Shown piece by piece: positions 1-8,140 of a stretch of DNA of 43,916 nucleotides; positions within the stretch are counted from its first letter, which is position 1; the number at the start of each line of letters is the position of its first letter. The position numbers and the translations under genes are program-made. Source of the stretch: Cellulomonas sp. (lineage in GTDB: Bacteria > Actinomycetota > Actinomycetes > Actinomycetales > Cellulomonadaceae); assembly GCA_022013895.1 (NCBI GenBank), contig JAKLPK010000131.1, positions 1 through 43,916 of the forward strand, written 5' to 3'. The notes beneath the pieces are model-generated. The model ran no database searches and had not been told where the DNA came from. It saw nothing but the letters and a program-made list of their open reading frames with translations.

Positions 1-413
1 GAGGTCACGGAGGTGACCGCCGGGAGCGGGACGTCGACCTTGCCGACCCTGAGGGTCGACCCGGCGCTGGTGTAGGAGACCGAGGTGACGACGCCGCTGG
101 TGGCGGCGTTGGTGGTCGGGTCGGTCCAGGTGACCTTCTGGCCGACGAGCTGGGTCGCGGCCATCCGCTGCTGGAGCCCGAACGACTCGGCGGAGTCGTC
201 GGCCATCGCGGTCATCTGCTCGACCATCGACAGGGTCGAGCTCTGCTGCATCATCGCCGTGGTGTCCATCGGCGAGGTCGGGTCCTGGTACTTCAGCTGG
301 GCGATGAGCAGGTTCATGAAGTCCTGCCCGTCGAGGGTGTTGGTCGCCGGCTTGGATGCCGGGCCCGGCGCGGAGTTCTGACCCGTGATGTACGAGATCG
401 GTATGTCGCCCAT
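1..413 (-). CDS. flgD: Flagellar hook-capping protein FlgD (partial, 3' end outside window)
   Basis: FlgD forms the scaffold cap on which hook subunits polymerise outside the cell. The frame is open from the ATG at 413 to the window edge, giving 137 residues with no stop. Residues about 32-65 carry the family signature: DFMNLLIAQLKYQDPTSPMD, then a stretch ending in STLSMVEQM. After it comes the start of the beta-rich part (QLVGQKVTW, GVVTSVSY). The ATG at 413 has a GGAGG at 419-423, five bases upstream, which decides the start. It follows the fliK stop (427) by 13 bases, so it is the last gene seen of the flgB-to-fliK operon. The missing C-terminal half presumably holds the FlgD Ig-like and tudor-like domains. 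Identification is confident from the N-terminal motif. Confidence 0.93.
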   Translation of the reverse strand, partial: MGDIPISYITGQNSAPGPASKPATNTLDGQDFMNLLIAQLKYQDPTSPMDTTAMMQQSSTLSMVEQMTAMADDSAESFGLQQRMAATQLVGQKVTWTDPTTNAATSGVVTSVSYTSAGSTLRVGKVDVPLPAVTSVT

Positions 414-426
414 GATGTCCTCCGGG

Positions 427-2049
427 TCAGATGACGAGGTCGAGCCCGCGGGCCGAGGAGGCCGGGGCGGTCGAGGTGGGGGTAGAGGTGGCGACGGCCG
501 GTCGACCGTCGCGGCTGGTCCGGTCAGTGCTGGCGCCCGTCGTGGTGCCGCCGGGGGCCTCGCGTCCGTCGCTCGACTGCCCCGGCGCCCAGGACCCGGC
601 CGAGCTGTCGCCGAGCCCGAGCTGGGCCGACAGACCGGCGTCGGACAGGTCGCGGCGCAGATCCTCCAGCGCGCCACGCAGCGCGGCCCGACCTGCGTCG
701 GTGGCGCCGACCAGGTCCAGGCGCACCGTGTCGGCGCTGATGTGGGCGATCACCTTGACGTCGCCGAGGTTCACCGGGTCGAGCGCGACGGTGAGCACAT
801 GGGTCCCGGCCTTGGCCCCGGACAGCGCACGCAGGTGCGCGCCGAGCTGGTCGGTGAGCGGGGTGGCGGGTGTCGCGGGGACGGCGGGCGCCGCGGGGAC
901 GGTCGCGGTCGCCGCCGGCGCCGTGGTCGGGGCAGCCACCGGGACGGCACCGGCCGGTGCCGTGGAGGCCGCGGCGACGGGCTGGGTCCCCTGGTCGCCA
1001 GCCCGGCCGGTCTGCGCCGCGGCCGGCGAGGGCGCCGCGGCTGCGGCCGATGCGACCGCGGTCGCCGGCGCGCTCTGGGCCGTCGTCTGTGCGGTCCCCG
1101 ACCGCTGGCCGGCTGCCGGCTGCTGGGCGGTCGCCAGGGCCTGCGACCAGGCGTCGGAGGTCGGTGCCGGGCCGCCGGCTGCCGTCGGTGTGCCGGTGGG
1201 ACCGGTTCCGGGCACGGCCGGCGCGGACCCGGCGGCCGGGTCCTGGCGTGCGGCGGGCGCGCCGGCGTCGCTCTGCGCCGGTGCGGCCGGGCTCACGGCG
1301 CCGATGCCGGCGACCTGGGTCGCCGGCCCCGTCGCGGGCTGGGCGGCCGCGCCGGTGGCGTCCGCGGCCGGAGCGCCGATGGTGTTGCCGGTCGGTGCGA
1401 CCGGCGGCGCCACGGCACGCTGGGCCGCGACGACGCCCGGGTCGACCGGGACTGGGACCACGTCCGTCACCGGTGCGGCCGATGTGCCGGGCCCGGCACT
1501 GCCCGGACCCGTGGCGGCGGTGCCCGTGGACGCCGGGTCGTCGGGACCCGTCGCGGTGGTGTCGGAGCGGGAGTCCGAGGCGTCGGCGCGGTTCTCGGCC
1601 GCGGAGCGACCGCCCGTGGCACGGCCGGCGCCGGAGGCCCGGCCGGAGTCGACGGGCCGACTGCGGTCGGTGCGGGTGTCGTCCGCGGCGTCGCGGCGAT
1701 CGTCCGCGGTCCGGCGGGCAGCGGTCCGGCCGGCGTCGGACCGGCCGGCAGCAGTCCGGCCGTCGGCGGTCCTGGTGTCGGCCGACCGCGTCCGCCGCGC
1801 GCTGTCGGTCCGGTCACCCGCGGCACCACGGGCCGCGTCGTCGCGGCGCAGCGCATCGGCACGGCCGGTCGTGGAGGTCGCCGCACGATCGGTGGACCGC
1901 GCGCGGGCGTCGTTGCTCGCGCTGCGGGCGACCTGAGCAGCCAGCGCACCCTCGAACCCCTGCCCCGAGCTCGCCGACGTCGTCGCGCCGGACGACGTCG
2001 AGGCCACGGCCGTCGCGATCCCGGCCCGCAGGGCCGTCACGGCGCTCAT
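427..2049 (-). CDS. fliK: Flagellar hook-length control protein FliK
   Basis: FliK measures hook length and switches the export gate from hook to filament substrates. The 540-residue product has three parts. Residues about 45-175 are made almost only of Arg, Asp, Ala, Thr, Ser and Gly. Residues about 175-400 are Ala/Pro/Thr/Gly-rich and disordered. The C-terminal part, about 400-500, is the conserved Flg_hook domain, with LTVALDPVNLGDVKVIAHI followed by a helix with GRAALRGALEDLRRDLSDAG. The long low-complexity ruler and small C-terminal domain are typical of the family. The start ATG overlaps the stop of the upstream hydrolase gene (ATGA at 2046-2049), implying coupled translation. The extreme composition of the ruler is the only oddity; the C-terminal domain and the position before flgD make the call firm. 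Confidence 0.88.
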   Translation of the reverse strand: MSAVTALRAGIATAVASTSSGATTSASSGQGFEGALAAQVARSASNDARARSTDRAATSTTGRADALRRDDAARGAAGDRTDSARRTRSADTRTADGRTAAGRSDAGRTAARRTADDRRDAADDTRTDRSRPVDSGRASGAGRATGGRSAAENRADASDSRSDTTATGPDDPASTGTAATGPGSAGPGTSAAPVTDVVPVPVDPGVVAAQRAVAPPVAPTGNTIGAPAADATGAAAQPATGPATQVAGIGAVSPAAPAQSDAGAPAARQDPAAGSAPAVPGTGPTGTPTAAGGPAPTSDAWSQALATAQQPAAGQRSGTAQTTAQSAPATAVASAAAAAPSPAAAQTGRAGDQGTQPVAAASTAPAGAVPVAAPTTAPAATATVPAAPAVPATPATPLTDQLGAHLRALSGAKAGTHVLTVALDPVNLGDVKVIAHISADTVRLDLVGATDAGRAALRGALEDLRRDLSDAGLSAQLGLGDSSAGSWAPGQSSDGREAPGGTTTGASTDRTSRDGRPAVATSTPTSTAPASSARGLDLVI

Positions 2050-2789
2050 GAGCCGAGCCCGGCGAGCATCGCGAGCGCCGTCCGCTGGGCGAGCGCGGTC
2101 GTCGTGGAGGTGGTGCTCGACGGCGTCGTCGTGGCGCCCTCCTGCGGCAGGATCCGCCGGATGTTTGACGGCTCCTCGTAGACCTTGTGGACGCCGACTG
2201 TCCCGCCCGGTTTCGGTGCGTCGATCATCGTGTTGTTCCCCAGGTAGATGCCGATGTGGGTACCGCCGTTGAACACGAGGAGGTCGCCCGGGAGCGCCTC
2301 GTCGAGCGAGCTGACCTTCGTGCCGAGCGTCTGCTGCTCACGGGCCGTGCGCGGGACGTCGGTGACCTTCGTGACGCCCAGATCGGTGAGCGAGCGCAGC
2401 ACCAGGCCCGAGCAGTCCAGGCCGCCCTCGGACAGCGACTCCCCGCCCCACTTGTAGGCGACGCCCGTGTACTTCTTCGCATCCGCGGTCAGGTCCTGGG
2501 CACTCACCGTGCCGCCCGAGATGTCGGTACCCGCCGCGGAGGTGCCGGTCCCGGTCAGTCTCGCCAGGAGGCTGTTCAGGCTCGACGTGCCGCTCAGTCC
2601 CAGGCTGGACAGCAGGTCCGAGGAGCTCCCGCCGGGCGTGGACCGCGAGGTGGCATCGGCCAGCAGGGTCGCGAAGTCGGTCGACGAGGTCGACGACGGG
2701 GATGACGCAGACGACGCCCGCGGGTCGACCAGGGCCGACAGCTCGGACATCCGCGACCGGATGCCGTCGACCCCCAGGACCGCGGTCAT
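2046..2789 (-). CDS. NlpC/P60 (C40) peptidoglycan hydrolase inside the flagellar operon
   Basis: Predicted cysteine endopeptidase of 247 residues acting on peptidoglycan stem peptides. Residues 1-95 are Ser/Thr-rich linker without an obvious signal peptide. The catalytic domain spans about 100-215, with Cys126 in GGLDCSGLVLRS, His178 in GGTHIGIYLG and the usual tail MIDAPKPGGTVGVHKV. The third catalytic polar residue is not certain (Asp190 or a neighbour). A Thr/Ser-rich tail follows. The gene overlaps fliJ upstream and fliK downstream by ATGA at each end, so it is an integral member of the basal-body operon. Inference: it opens the cell wall for rod assembly, the job of the muramidase half of FlgJ in proteobacteria, and its lack of a signal peptide fits export through the flagellar secretion system. 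A general autolysin is the alternative. Confidence 0.85.
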   Translation of the reverse strand: MTAVLGVDGIRSRMSELSALVDPRASSASSPSSTSSTDFATLLADATSRSTPGGSSSDLLSSLGLSGTSSLNSLLARLTGTGTSAAGTDISGGTVSAQDLTADAKKYTGVAYKWGGESLSEGGLDCSGLVLRSLTDLGVTKVTDVPRTAREQQTLGTKVSSLDEALPGDLLVFNGGTHIGIYLGNNTMIDAPKPGGTVGVHKVYEEPSNIRRILPQEGATTTPSSTTSTTTALAQRTALAMLAGLGS

Positions 2790-3211
2790 GACGCCTCCCC
2801 CGGCCGGCGACGTCCGGCGACCTCGTCGAGCACCTTCTGCTCGGCGCGGTCGTCCTCCAGCTGGACGGCCTCGGCGTGCCGCTCGGCGAGCCGTTCGACG
2901 CTGCGGGTCGCCTGGCGGGCGGCCGTCCAGTCGGCGGTCCGCGCCGCCGTGGCCTCGGCCGCCGTCTGCTCATCGGCCTCGCGCTCGATGAGCAGGCCGG
3001 ACAGCGCGACGCGCGCGGCGATGACGGCCTGCCACGACGCGGGGTCCGCGACGTCGGGCACGACAGTGGCCCCGAGCGCCATGGCCGTGGCGGCCGCACG
3101 CTCACGTGCCTCCCGCTCACGCCGGTGCGCGGCACCGAGCTCACCCGCCGCGCGGTCCTCCTGGATGCTGCGGACCCGCAGCAGACCGGCCAACCCGAAC
3201 CGTCGGTTCAC
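2786..3211 (-). CDS. fliJ: Flagellar export protein FliJ
   Basis: FliJ is the coiled-coil stalk of the flagellar export ATPase; it links FliI to the FlhA gate. The product has 141 residues, starting NRRFGLAGLLRVRSIQEDRA, the usual FliJ N-terminus, and continues as one long Ala/Glu/Arg-rich helical hairpin (ELGAAHRREREARERAAATA, then SVERLAERHAEAVQLEDDRA). A longer open frame reaches 3256. I chose the GTG at 3211 because it overlaps the fliI stop as GTGA, and because the extra upstream residues do not look like FliJ. It ends in an ATGA overlap with the hydrolase gene. Sequence conservation in FliJ is always low; position after fliI and helical character carry the call. Confidence 0.82.
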   Translation of the reverse strand: MNRRFGLAGLLRVRSIQEDRAAGELGAAHRREREARERAAATAMALGATVVPDVADPASWQAVIAARVALSGLLIEREADEQTAAEATAARTADWTAARQATRSVERLAERHAEAVQLEDDRAEQKVLDEVAGRRRPGEAS

Positions 3212-4536
3212 GATGCCACCGCCAACCTCTCGACCAGGGCGTTCAGGTGCTGCCACGACTGGGCGGCCGGGGCGGGCTCGTCGATGCCCTGACGAAGGAA
3301 GGCGTTGATCTCGTCACCGTGCGCGACGGCCGTGTCGACCAGCGGGTTCGACCCGGTCACGTAGGCGCCCACGTCGAGCAGGTCGGAGGCCTGCTGCCGG
3401 GCCGCCATGACCGAGCGCAGCCGGGTCGCCGCCCGTCGCTGGGCGGGGGTGGTGACGCGGTTGGCCACCCGGCTGATCGAGCCGAGGGCGTCCACCGCCG
3501 GGAAGTGCCCCGCGACCGCGAGCGAACGTTCGAGCACGACGTGCCCGTCCAGGATCGACCGGGCCGCGTCCGCGATCGGCTCGTTGTGGTCGTCGCCGTC
3601 GACCAGGACGGTGTAGATGCCGGTGACCGATCCGGTCGGGCCGGTGCCGGCCCGCTCGAGCAACCGGGCGAGCAGCGAGAAGGTGCTCGGCGGGTAGCCG
3701 CGGGTCGCCGGCGGTTCACCGACCGACAGCCCGATCTCGCGCTGGGCCATCGCCACCCGGGTGAGGGAGTCCATCATGAGGACCGCATTGCGTCCCTGGT
3801 CGCGCAGGTGCTCGGCGATCCGGGTGGCGACGAAGGCCGACCGCAGACGCACCAGCGGCGGCTCGTCGGAGGTGGCGACCACGACGACGGACCGGGCCAG
3901 GCCCTCCGGACCCAGGTCGTCCTCCAGGAACTCGCGCACCTCACGGCCGCGCTCACCGACGAGCGCGATCACGGACACCTCGGCGTCGGTCCCGCGCGCG
4001 ATCATCGACAGCAGCGAGGACTTGCCGACGCCCGATCCGGCAAACAGCCCGATGCGCTGCCCCTGCCCGACGGTGACCAGCGTGTCGAGCACCCGCACGC
4101 CCAGGTCGAGCGGCTCGGCCACCCGGCTGCGCTCCAGCGGGTGCGGCGCGTGGCCCTCGATCGACCGCCACGTGACGTCGCGCAGCGGTCCCTTGCCGTC
4201 CATCGGCCGACCGAGCCCGTCGACCACGCGGCCGAGCAGCCCGTCACCGACCGGCACCCGCAGCCCGTCACCGCAGGGCCGCACCGGGGTGCCGGCCCGC
4301 AGCCCGGCCACCGGGCCGAGCGGCATGCAGCGCACGGTGCCCTCGCCCGAGGCGACGACCTCGGCGAGCACCGCATCGGCTCCCTCGCCGATCGTGACCA
4401 GACCGCCGACGGCGGCACCCGTCCCGATCACCTCGATCGTCAGCCCGACCACGGAGCGCACGCGGCCCACCGGTTCGGGCGCGGCCGCAGCCACGGCGCG
4501 CTCCCAGACGCTGCGCGACACGTCGAGGGTGCTCAC
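3208..4536 (-). CDS. fliI: Flagellar export-specific ATPase FliI
   Basis: Cytoplasmic hexameric ATPase that unfolds and feeds substrates to the flagellar type III export gate, related to the F1 beta subunit. The 442-residue length is normal. Residues 1-90 form the N-terminal beta-barrel. The nucleotide domain shows Walker A AGSGVGKS at about 166-173, LVGERGREVREFLEDDLG at about 192-210, Walker B VLMMDSLTR at about 252-260, and the diagnostic GEPPATRGYPPSTFSLLARL. The start is GTG at 4536, overlapping the fliH stop (GTGA). The 3' end overlaps the fliJ start in the same way. Nothing is truncated and all catalytic motifs are intact. Confidence 0.97.
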   Translation of the reverse strand: MSTLDVSRSVWERAVAAAAPEPVGRVRSVVGLTIEVIGTGAAVGGLVTIGEGADAVLAEVVASGEGTVRCMPLGPVAGLRAGTPVRPCGDGLRVPVGDGLLGRVVDGLGRPMDGKGPLRDVTWRSIEGHAPHPLERSRVAEPLDLGVRVLDTLVTVGQGQRIGLFAGSGVGKSSLLSMIARGTDAEVSVIALVGERGREVREFLEDDLGPEGLARSVVVVATSDEPPLVRLRSAFVATRIAEHLRDQGRNAVLMMDSLTRVAMAQREIGLSVGEPPATRGYPPSTFSLLARLLERAGTGPTGSVTGIYTVLVDGDDHNEPIADAARSILDGHVVLERSLAVAGHFPAVDALGSISRVANRVTTPAQRRAATRLRSVMAARQQASDLLDVGAYVTGSNPLVDTAVAHGDEINAFLRQGIDEPAPAAQSWQHLNALVERLAVAS

Positions 4537-5261
4537 AGGTGCTCACCGGCCTGGGCCAGCACGGCGCGGGCGCGGGCCAGTGCCGCGCCGATCCTGGCGT
4601 CCAACGCCCCTTCGGCGTGCTCGGCCATGGCGTCCCCGACGGCCAGGGACGGATCGGCGACGATGCGGACCCCGGTCGGCACATCGTCACCGAGCGCGTC
4701 GAGCGCGGCGATGTCGCGCGGGTTCATCCGCACGGTCACCGCCGCCGGGTGCTCGCCCGACAGCGCCCGGGCGAGCGCCGCCCGGGCCGAGGTCGGCGCA
4801 TCGGACAGCTCGACACCCAGGATCGCCTCCGCCAGCTCGACGGCCGCCACGTGCAGCCGCGCCTCGGCCTGGGCGAGCACCGGCGCCTGACGGATGCCGA
4901 GGGCCTGCGCGGCTGCGGTGAGCGCGGTCACCAGACCGGCGTTGGCGGCCTTCATCGCCGTCTGCTGCGCGACCAGCGATGCCTCGGCCCGGGCCGCCTG
5001 CTCGTGCGCCTCCTGCGCGGCATGCCGGGCCCCGGCCGCGTACCCCGCGGCGAACCCCGCGGCGCGCGCACGTTCGTGCACGGCCTTCGTCGCCGGGTCG
5101 TCGACGCCCGGTTCGACGAGCGGCAGGAACTGCGGGGCCACGGCCGTGCGGCCGCGGTACGCGGTGGGTGCCGGGAAGGCGGGCAGCGGCGTCCGGCGCT
5201 GCCTCGGCACGACAGGTGCCGACGCCAGCAGCGGCCGGAAGCCGTCAGGCGACGTACTCAT
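4533..5261 (-). CDS. fliH: Flagellar assembly protein FliH
   Basis: FliH is the peripheral stator that holds the FliI ATPase in check and docks it on FliN at the C-ring. The product has 242 residues. The N-terminal 60 are Pro/Arg-rich. An Ala-rich helix, about 65-115 (GFAAGYAAGARHAAQEAHEQ), matches the glycine-spaced helix typical of FliH. The C-terminal domain carries AEARLHVAAVELAEAILGVE and a tail VRIVADPSLAVGDAMAE. The frame stays open upstream to 5453, but the ATG at 5261 (protein MSTSPDGFRPLL) is chosen because it overlaps the end of fliG by 17 bases, whereas the longer version would run far into fliG. Placement between fliG and fliI fits. Confidence 0.88.
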   Translation of the reverse strand: MSTSPDGFRPLLASAPVVPRQRRTPLPAFPAPTAYRGRTAVAPQFLPLVEPGVDDPATKAVHERARAAGFAAGYAAGARHAAQEAHEQAARAEASLVAQQTAMKAANAGLVTALTAAAQALGIRQAPVLAQAEARLHVAAVELAEAILGVELSDAPTSARAALARALSGEHPAAVTVRMNPRDIAALDALGDDVPTGVRIVADPSLAVGDAMAEHAEGALDARIGAALARARAVLAQAGEHL

Positions 5262-6246
5262 CGTCCGTGTCCCGTCGGATCGTGATCTGGCCGGACTCCT
5301 CCAGGCGGCGGATGCCCTGGACGATCTGCGACCGGGCCTCCTCCACCTGGGACATGCGCACCGGTCCGAGCAGGTCGATCTCCTCGACCAGGTTCTGCCG
5401 GGCGCGTTCGGACAGGTTGTCCAGGATCTTGGCCTGCACCGGTTCGGCGGCACCCTTCATCGCCAGTGCCAGCTCGCCGGTCTCCACGTTGCGCAGCACG
5501 AGCTGCATGGCGCGGTCCTCCAGCAGCACGATGTCGGCGAACACGAACATGAGTGCGCGGACCTCGTCGGCCAGCGCCTGGTCACGGTCCTGGAGCCCCT
5601 CGAGGATCAGCTTCTCGGTGGTCGGGTCGGCCCGGTTGATGATCTCCACCAGCGGCTGGACGCCACCGACGGCCGCCATCTCACGCGGGGCCAGGACGGT
5701 GGACGCCTTGCGCTGCAACGTCTCGGCGACGACCTGGACCAGATCGGGGGCTGCCCGTTCCATGAGCGCGATCCGGTGGGCGATGTCACCCTGCTCGGTC
5801 GGCGGCAGCCCGGCCAGGATCGCCGAGGCCTGCTCGGGCCGTAGGTGCGCGAGCACCAGGGCGATGGTCTGCGGGTGCTCACCGGACAGCAACGAGACGA
5901 CCTGGCGACCGTCGGCCTGCCGCATGAACTCGAAGGGGTCGCCGGCCAGATGGGTGCGCAGCCGATCCATCATGTCGGCGGCGCCGTCGTGGCCGAGCGA
6001 GGCCTCGAGCAGGTGCTGGGTCAGCAGGGCACCGCCACCGAGCCCCGGACCGGCGGCCGAGACGTCGTAGAACTCCTCGAGGACCTCATCGGCCACCGAC
6101 TGGTCGACCCGTTCGAGCCGCAGGATCTCGGCGCTCAGCTCCTCCATCTCGGAGACCTCGAGCTGGGCCATCACGCGCGCGGCGCGGTCGCGCCCCAGCT
6201 GCAGCAGCAGGGTCGCGGCCTTCTGCGGCCCGGTGAGCCCGCTCAT
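5245..6246 (-). CDS. fliG: Flagellar motor switch protein FliG
   Basis: FliG is the rotor protein of the C-ring that contacts the stator and sets rotation direction. The 333-residue length is typical. The N-terminal FliF-binding domain begins MSGLTGPQKAATLLLQLG. The middle domain holds EHPQTIALVLAHLRPEQASA, the conserved EHPQ motif that binds FliM. The C-terminal torque domain contains FVFADIVLLEDRAMQLVLRN and then NLSERARQNLVEEIDLLGPV, with the charged Arg/Glu/Asp residues used in torque generation. The ATG overlaps the fliF stop by four bases. The protein is complete. Confidence 0.97.
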   Translation of the reverse strand: MSGLTGPQKAATLLLQLGRDRAARVMAQLEVSEMEELSAEILRLERVDQSVADEVLEEFYDVSAAGPGLGGGALLTQHLLEASLGHDGAADMMDRLRTHLAGDPFEFMRQADGRQVVSLLSGEHPQTIALVLAHLRPEQASAILAGLPPTEQGDIAHRIALMERAAPDLVQVVAETLQRKASTVLAPREMAAVGGVQPLVEIINRADPTTEKLILEGLQDRDQALADEVRALMFVFADIVLLEDRAMQLVLRNVETGELALAMKGAAEPVQAKILDNLSERARQNLVEEIDLLGPVRMSQVEEARSQIVQGIRRLEESGQITIRRDTDDEYVA

Positions 6247-7838
6247 CGACGAGAACCGGACTCGGACAGCCAGCCGCGCAGCAGATCGGCGACCTCCGCC
6301 GGCTGGTCGTCCGCGAGGGCGGCGACCTGACGCCGCTTCGCCTCGATGGCCTCGCCCTCACGGGAGCGCGGTGCCTCGATCTCCACGAGGTTCGCGGCGT
6401 CGACGGCGTCCAGCAGCGCCTGCTCCTGCTCGAGCGCGGAGGACTGCAGCCCCCCGAGGTCGAGGGCCTCCCGCTTCGCACGACGTGAGCGCCGGGCGCC
6501 CATCACCAGCAGCACGATGAGGACGAGGAGCACGACGGCGGCGATCGCACCGTCCTTGATGAGGCTCTGGGTCTTCGCGGCGGCGGTCGCGGCATCGGCT
6601 TCGGCCAGCGCGGCCTGAGCTTCTTCGGCGGCGGTGGTGTCGAACGGCATCCGCTCCACCGACAGGGTGTCGCCGCGTGCGGCGTCGATCCCTGCGGCGG
6701 CGGCGATCGCGGACTGCACAGCCGTCATGTCGAGCGCGGCACCCGCGGTCGAGTTGATCGCGACGGCCACCGACTGACGTTCGACCGTGCCGGGGGCGGC
6801 GACGATGACCTCGGTGGTCTTGCCGACCGCGTTCGTCAGGTCCTCGCTCGTCGACTTGTACGAGCCGTCACCTGTGCCCGCATCCGACGGGACCGCGATG
6901 TTGTCCGGCCCGAGCACCCCGGTGGCCGAGCTGGACCCTGTCCCGGTGTACTCCTCGGTGTCGGTCGAGCTGGCCAGCGGCGGGACGGTCGGGTCGGCCT
7001 GGTAGGACTCGACCGTCTTCTGCGACGAGTCGTAGTTGAGGAGGGCCGTCGCGGTGACCGTCACGTTGCCGGCCCCGACCAGCGGGTCGAGCAGCGTGTG
7101 GATGGCGGCCTCGATCTTCGACTCGTACTCACCGGTCTGCTGGTCGGCGAGCGCACCCGTGCTGCCTCCCACCGTCGAGAGCACGTTGCCGTTCGCGTCC
7201 ACGACCGACACGTCGGACGTCGTCATCCCGGCAATCCCGGCCGACACCAGGTGGACGATGGCCTGCACCTGGTTGGCGGTGAGCTCGGTGCCGGCCTTCT
7301 CCCGGACGAACACCGAGGCGGTCGGGTTCGTCTGCTCGTCGGAGAACACCGACTCCTCGGGGATCGCCAGCTTGACGGTGGCCGACTCCACCCCGTCCAT
7401 CGAGTTGATGGTCTTGGCGAGCTCGCCCTCCATCGCCCGCTGGTAGGTGGTCTGCTGCTGGAACTCCGTCGACGTCGCCGAGAGGTTGTCCAGCAACGAG
7501 TACCCGGTGCCGTCGGAGTTGGAGGGCAGCCCCGCGGCCGCGAGCTTGATCCGCTCGGAGTAGACCGCGGCGGTCGGCACCATGACCGTCGCACCACCGT
7601 CGGCGAGCTCGTAGGTCACACCGTCGGCCGTCAGCTGGTCGACGACGGCGCTCGCATCGGTGCCGGACAGGCCCGAGAACAGCGGTGTCAACGTCGGTTT
7701 GGTCGCCCAGGAGTAGACCGCGAAGCCGATGATGAGCACGGCCGCCACCGCGATGAGGGCGAACACCCGCTGGACCAGGCTGAACTGCTTGACGGCCCCG
7801 GAGAGCTTGTCGACGGTCGACTGCAGTGCGGCGGGCAT
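6243..7838 (-). CDS. fliF: Flagellar MS-ring protein FliF
   Basis: FliF forms the MS ring in the cytoplasmic membrane, the base for the rod and C-ring. The product has 531 residues. A first membrane segment lies at about 22-45 (VFALIAVAAVLIIGFAVYSW). A periplasmic YscJ/FliF domain follows, with LTPLFSGLSGTDASAVVDQL, TTYQRAMEGELAKTINSMDG and VKLAIPEESVF. A second ring-building region lies near residues 230-400. The second membrane segment is at about 431-448 (AIAAVVLLVLIVLLVMG). The cytoplasmic tail ends in QPAEVADLLRGWL, the FliG-binding helix. The start touches the fliE stop (TGATG at 7836-7840). Length and topology are standard. Confidence 0.97.
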   Translation of the reverse strand: MPAALQSTVDKLSGAVKQFSLVQRVFALIAVAAVLIIGFAVYSWATKPTLTPLFSGLSGTDASAVVDQLTADGVTYELADGGATVMVPTAAVYSERIKLAAAGLPSNSDGTGYSLLDNLSATSTEFQQQTTYQRAMEGELAKTINSMDGVESATVKLAIPEESVFSDEQTNPTASVFVREKAGTELTANQVQAIVHLVSAGIAGMTTSDVSVVDANGNVLSTVGGSTGALADQQTGEYESKIEAAIHTLLDPLVGAGNVTVTATALLNYDSSQKTVESYQADPTVPPLASSTDTEEYTGTGSSSATGVLGPDNIAVPSDAGTGDGSYKSTSEDLTNAVGKTTEVIVAAPGTVERQSVAVAINSTAGAALDMTAVQSAIAAAAGIDAARGDTLSVERMPFDTTAAEEAQAALAEADAATAAAKTQSLIKDGAIAAVVLLVLIVLLVMGARRSRRAKREALDLGGLQSSALEQEQALLDAVDAANLVEIEAPRSREGEAIEAKRRQVAALADDQPAEVADLLRGWLSESGSRR

Positions 7839-8140
7839 CAGGCCTGCATCCTCATGATCTCGGTGAAGGCGTCGACGGCCTTGTTGCGCAATGCGGCGGT
7901 GAGCTCGAGCGCGGTCGAGGACTTGGCGGCGGCGATCGTGTAGTCGTGCACATCGTCGAGGTCACCGGTGACGGCCTGGACCGCGAGGGAGTCCGTGTTC
8001 GACTGCAGCTGCTGGACCTGTTCGACACCTTGCAGCACCGAGGAGAAGCCGGCGCCCGTGGAGTCGGTCGTCGCCGCGGTCTGCTGCAGCGTGGTGGTCG
8101 GGGTGACGGCCGAGACTGCGGCCACCGGAAGGACGCTCAT
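7838..8140 (-). CDS. fliE: Flagellar hook-basal body complex protein FliE
   Basis: FliE is the small adaptor that joins the MS ring to the rod and is the first exported rod component. The product has 100 residues, the normal size. The N-terminal third is Thr/Ala-rich; the rest has FSSVLQGVEQVQQLQSNTDS, then DLDDVHDYTIAAAKSSTALE and the C-terminal NKAVDAFTEIMRMQ, the FliE signature. It sits between flgC and fliF with one-base stop/start overlaps at both ends, as in most flgB-flgC-fliE operons. Confidence 0.94.
   Translation of the reverse strand: MSVLPVAAVSAVTPTTTLQQTAATTDSTGAGFSSVLQGVEQVQQLQSNTDSLAVQAVTGDLDDVHDYTIAAAKSSTALELTAALRNKAVDAFTEIMRMQA

Noticed and set aside
385-4890. Long open frames on the plus strand opposite fliK, fliI and fliH
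   Set aside because: They are rich in Arg, Gly and Pro with no domain motif, start inside other genes, and mirror the codon bias of the real minus-strand genes.
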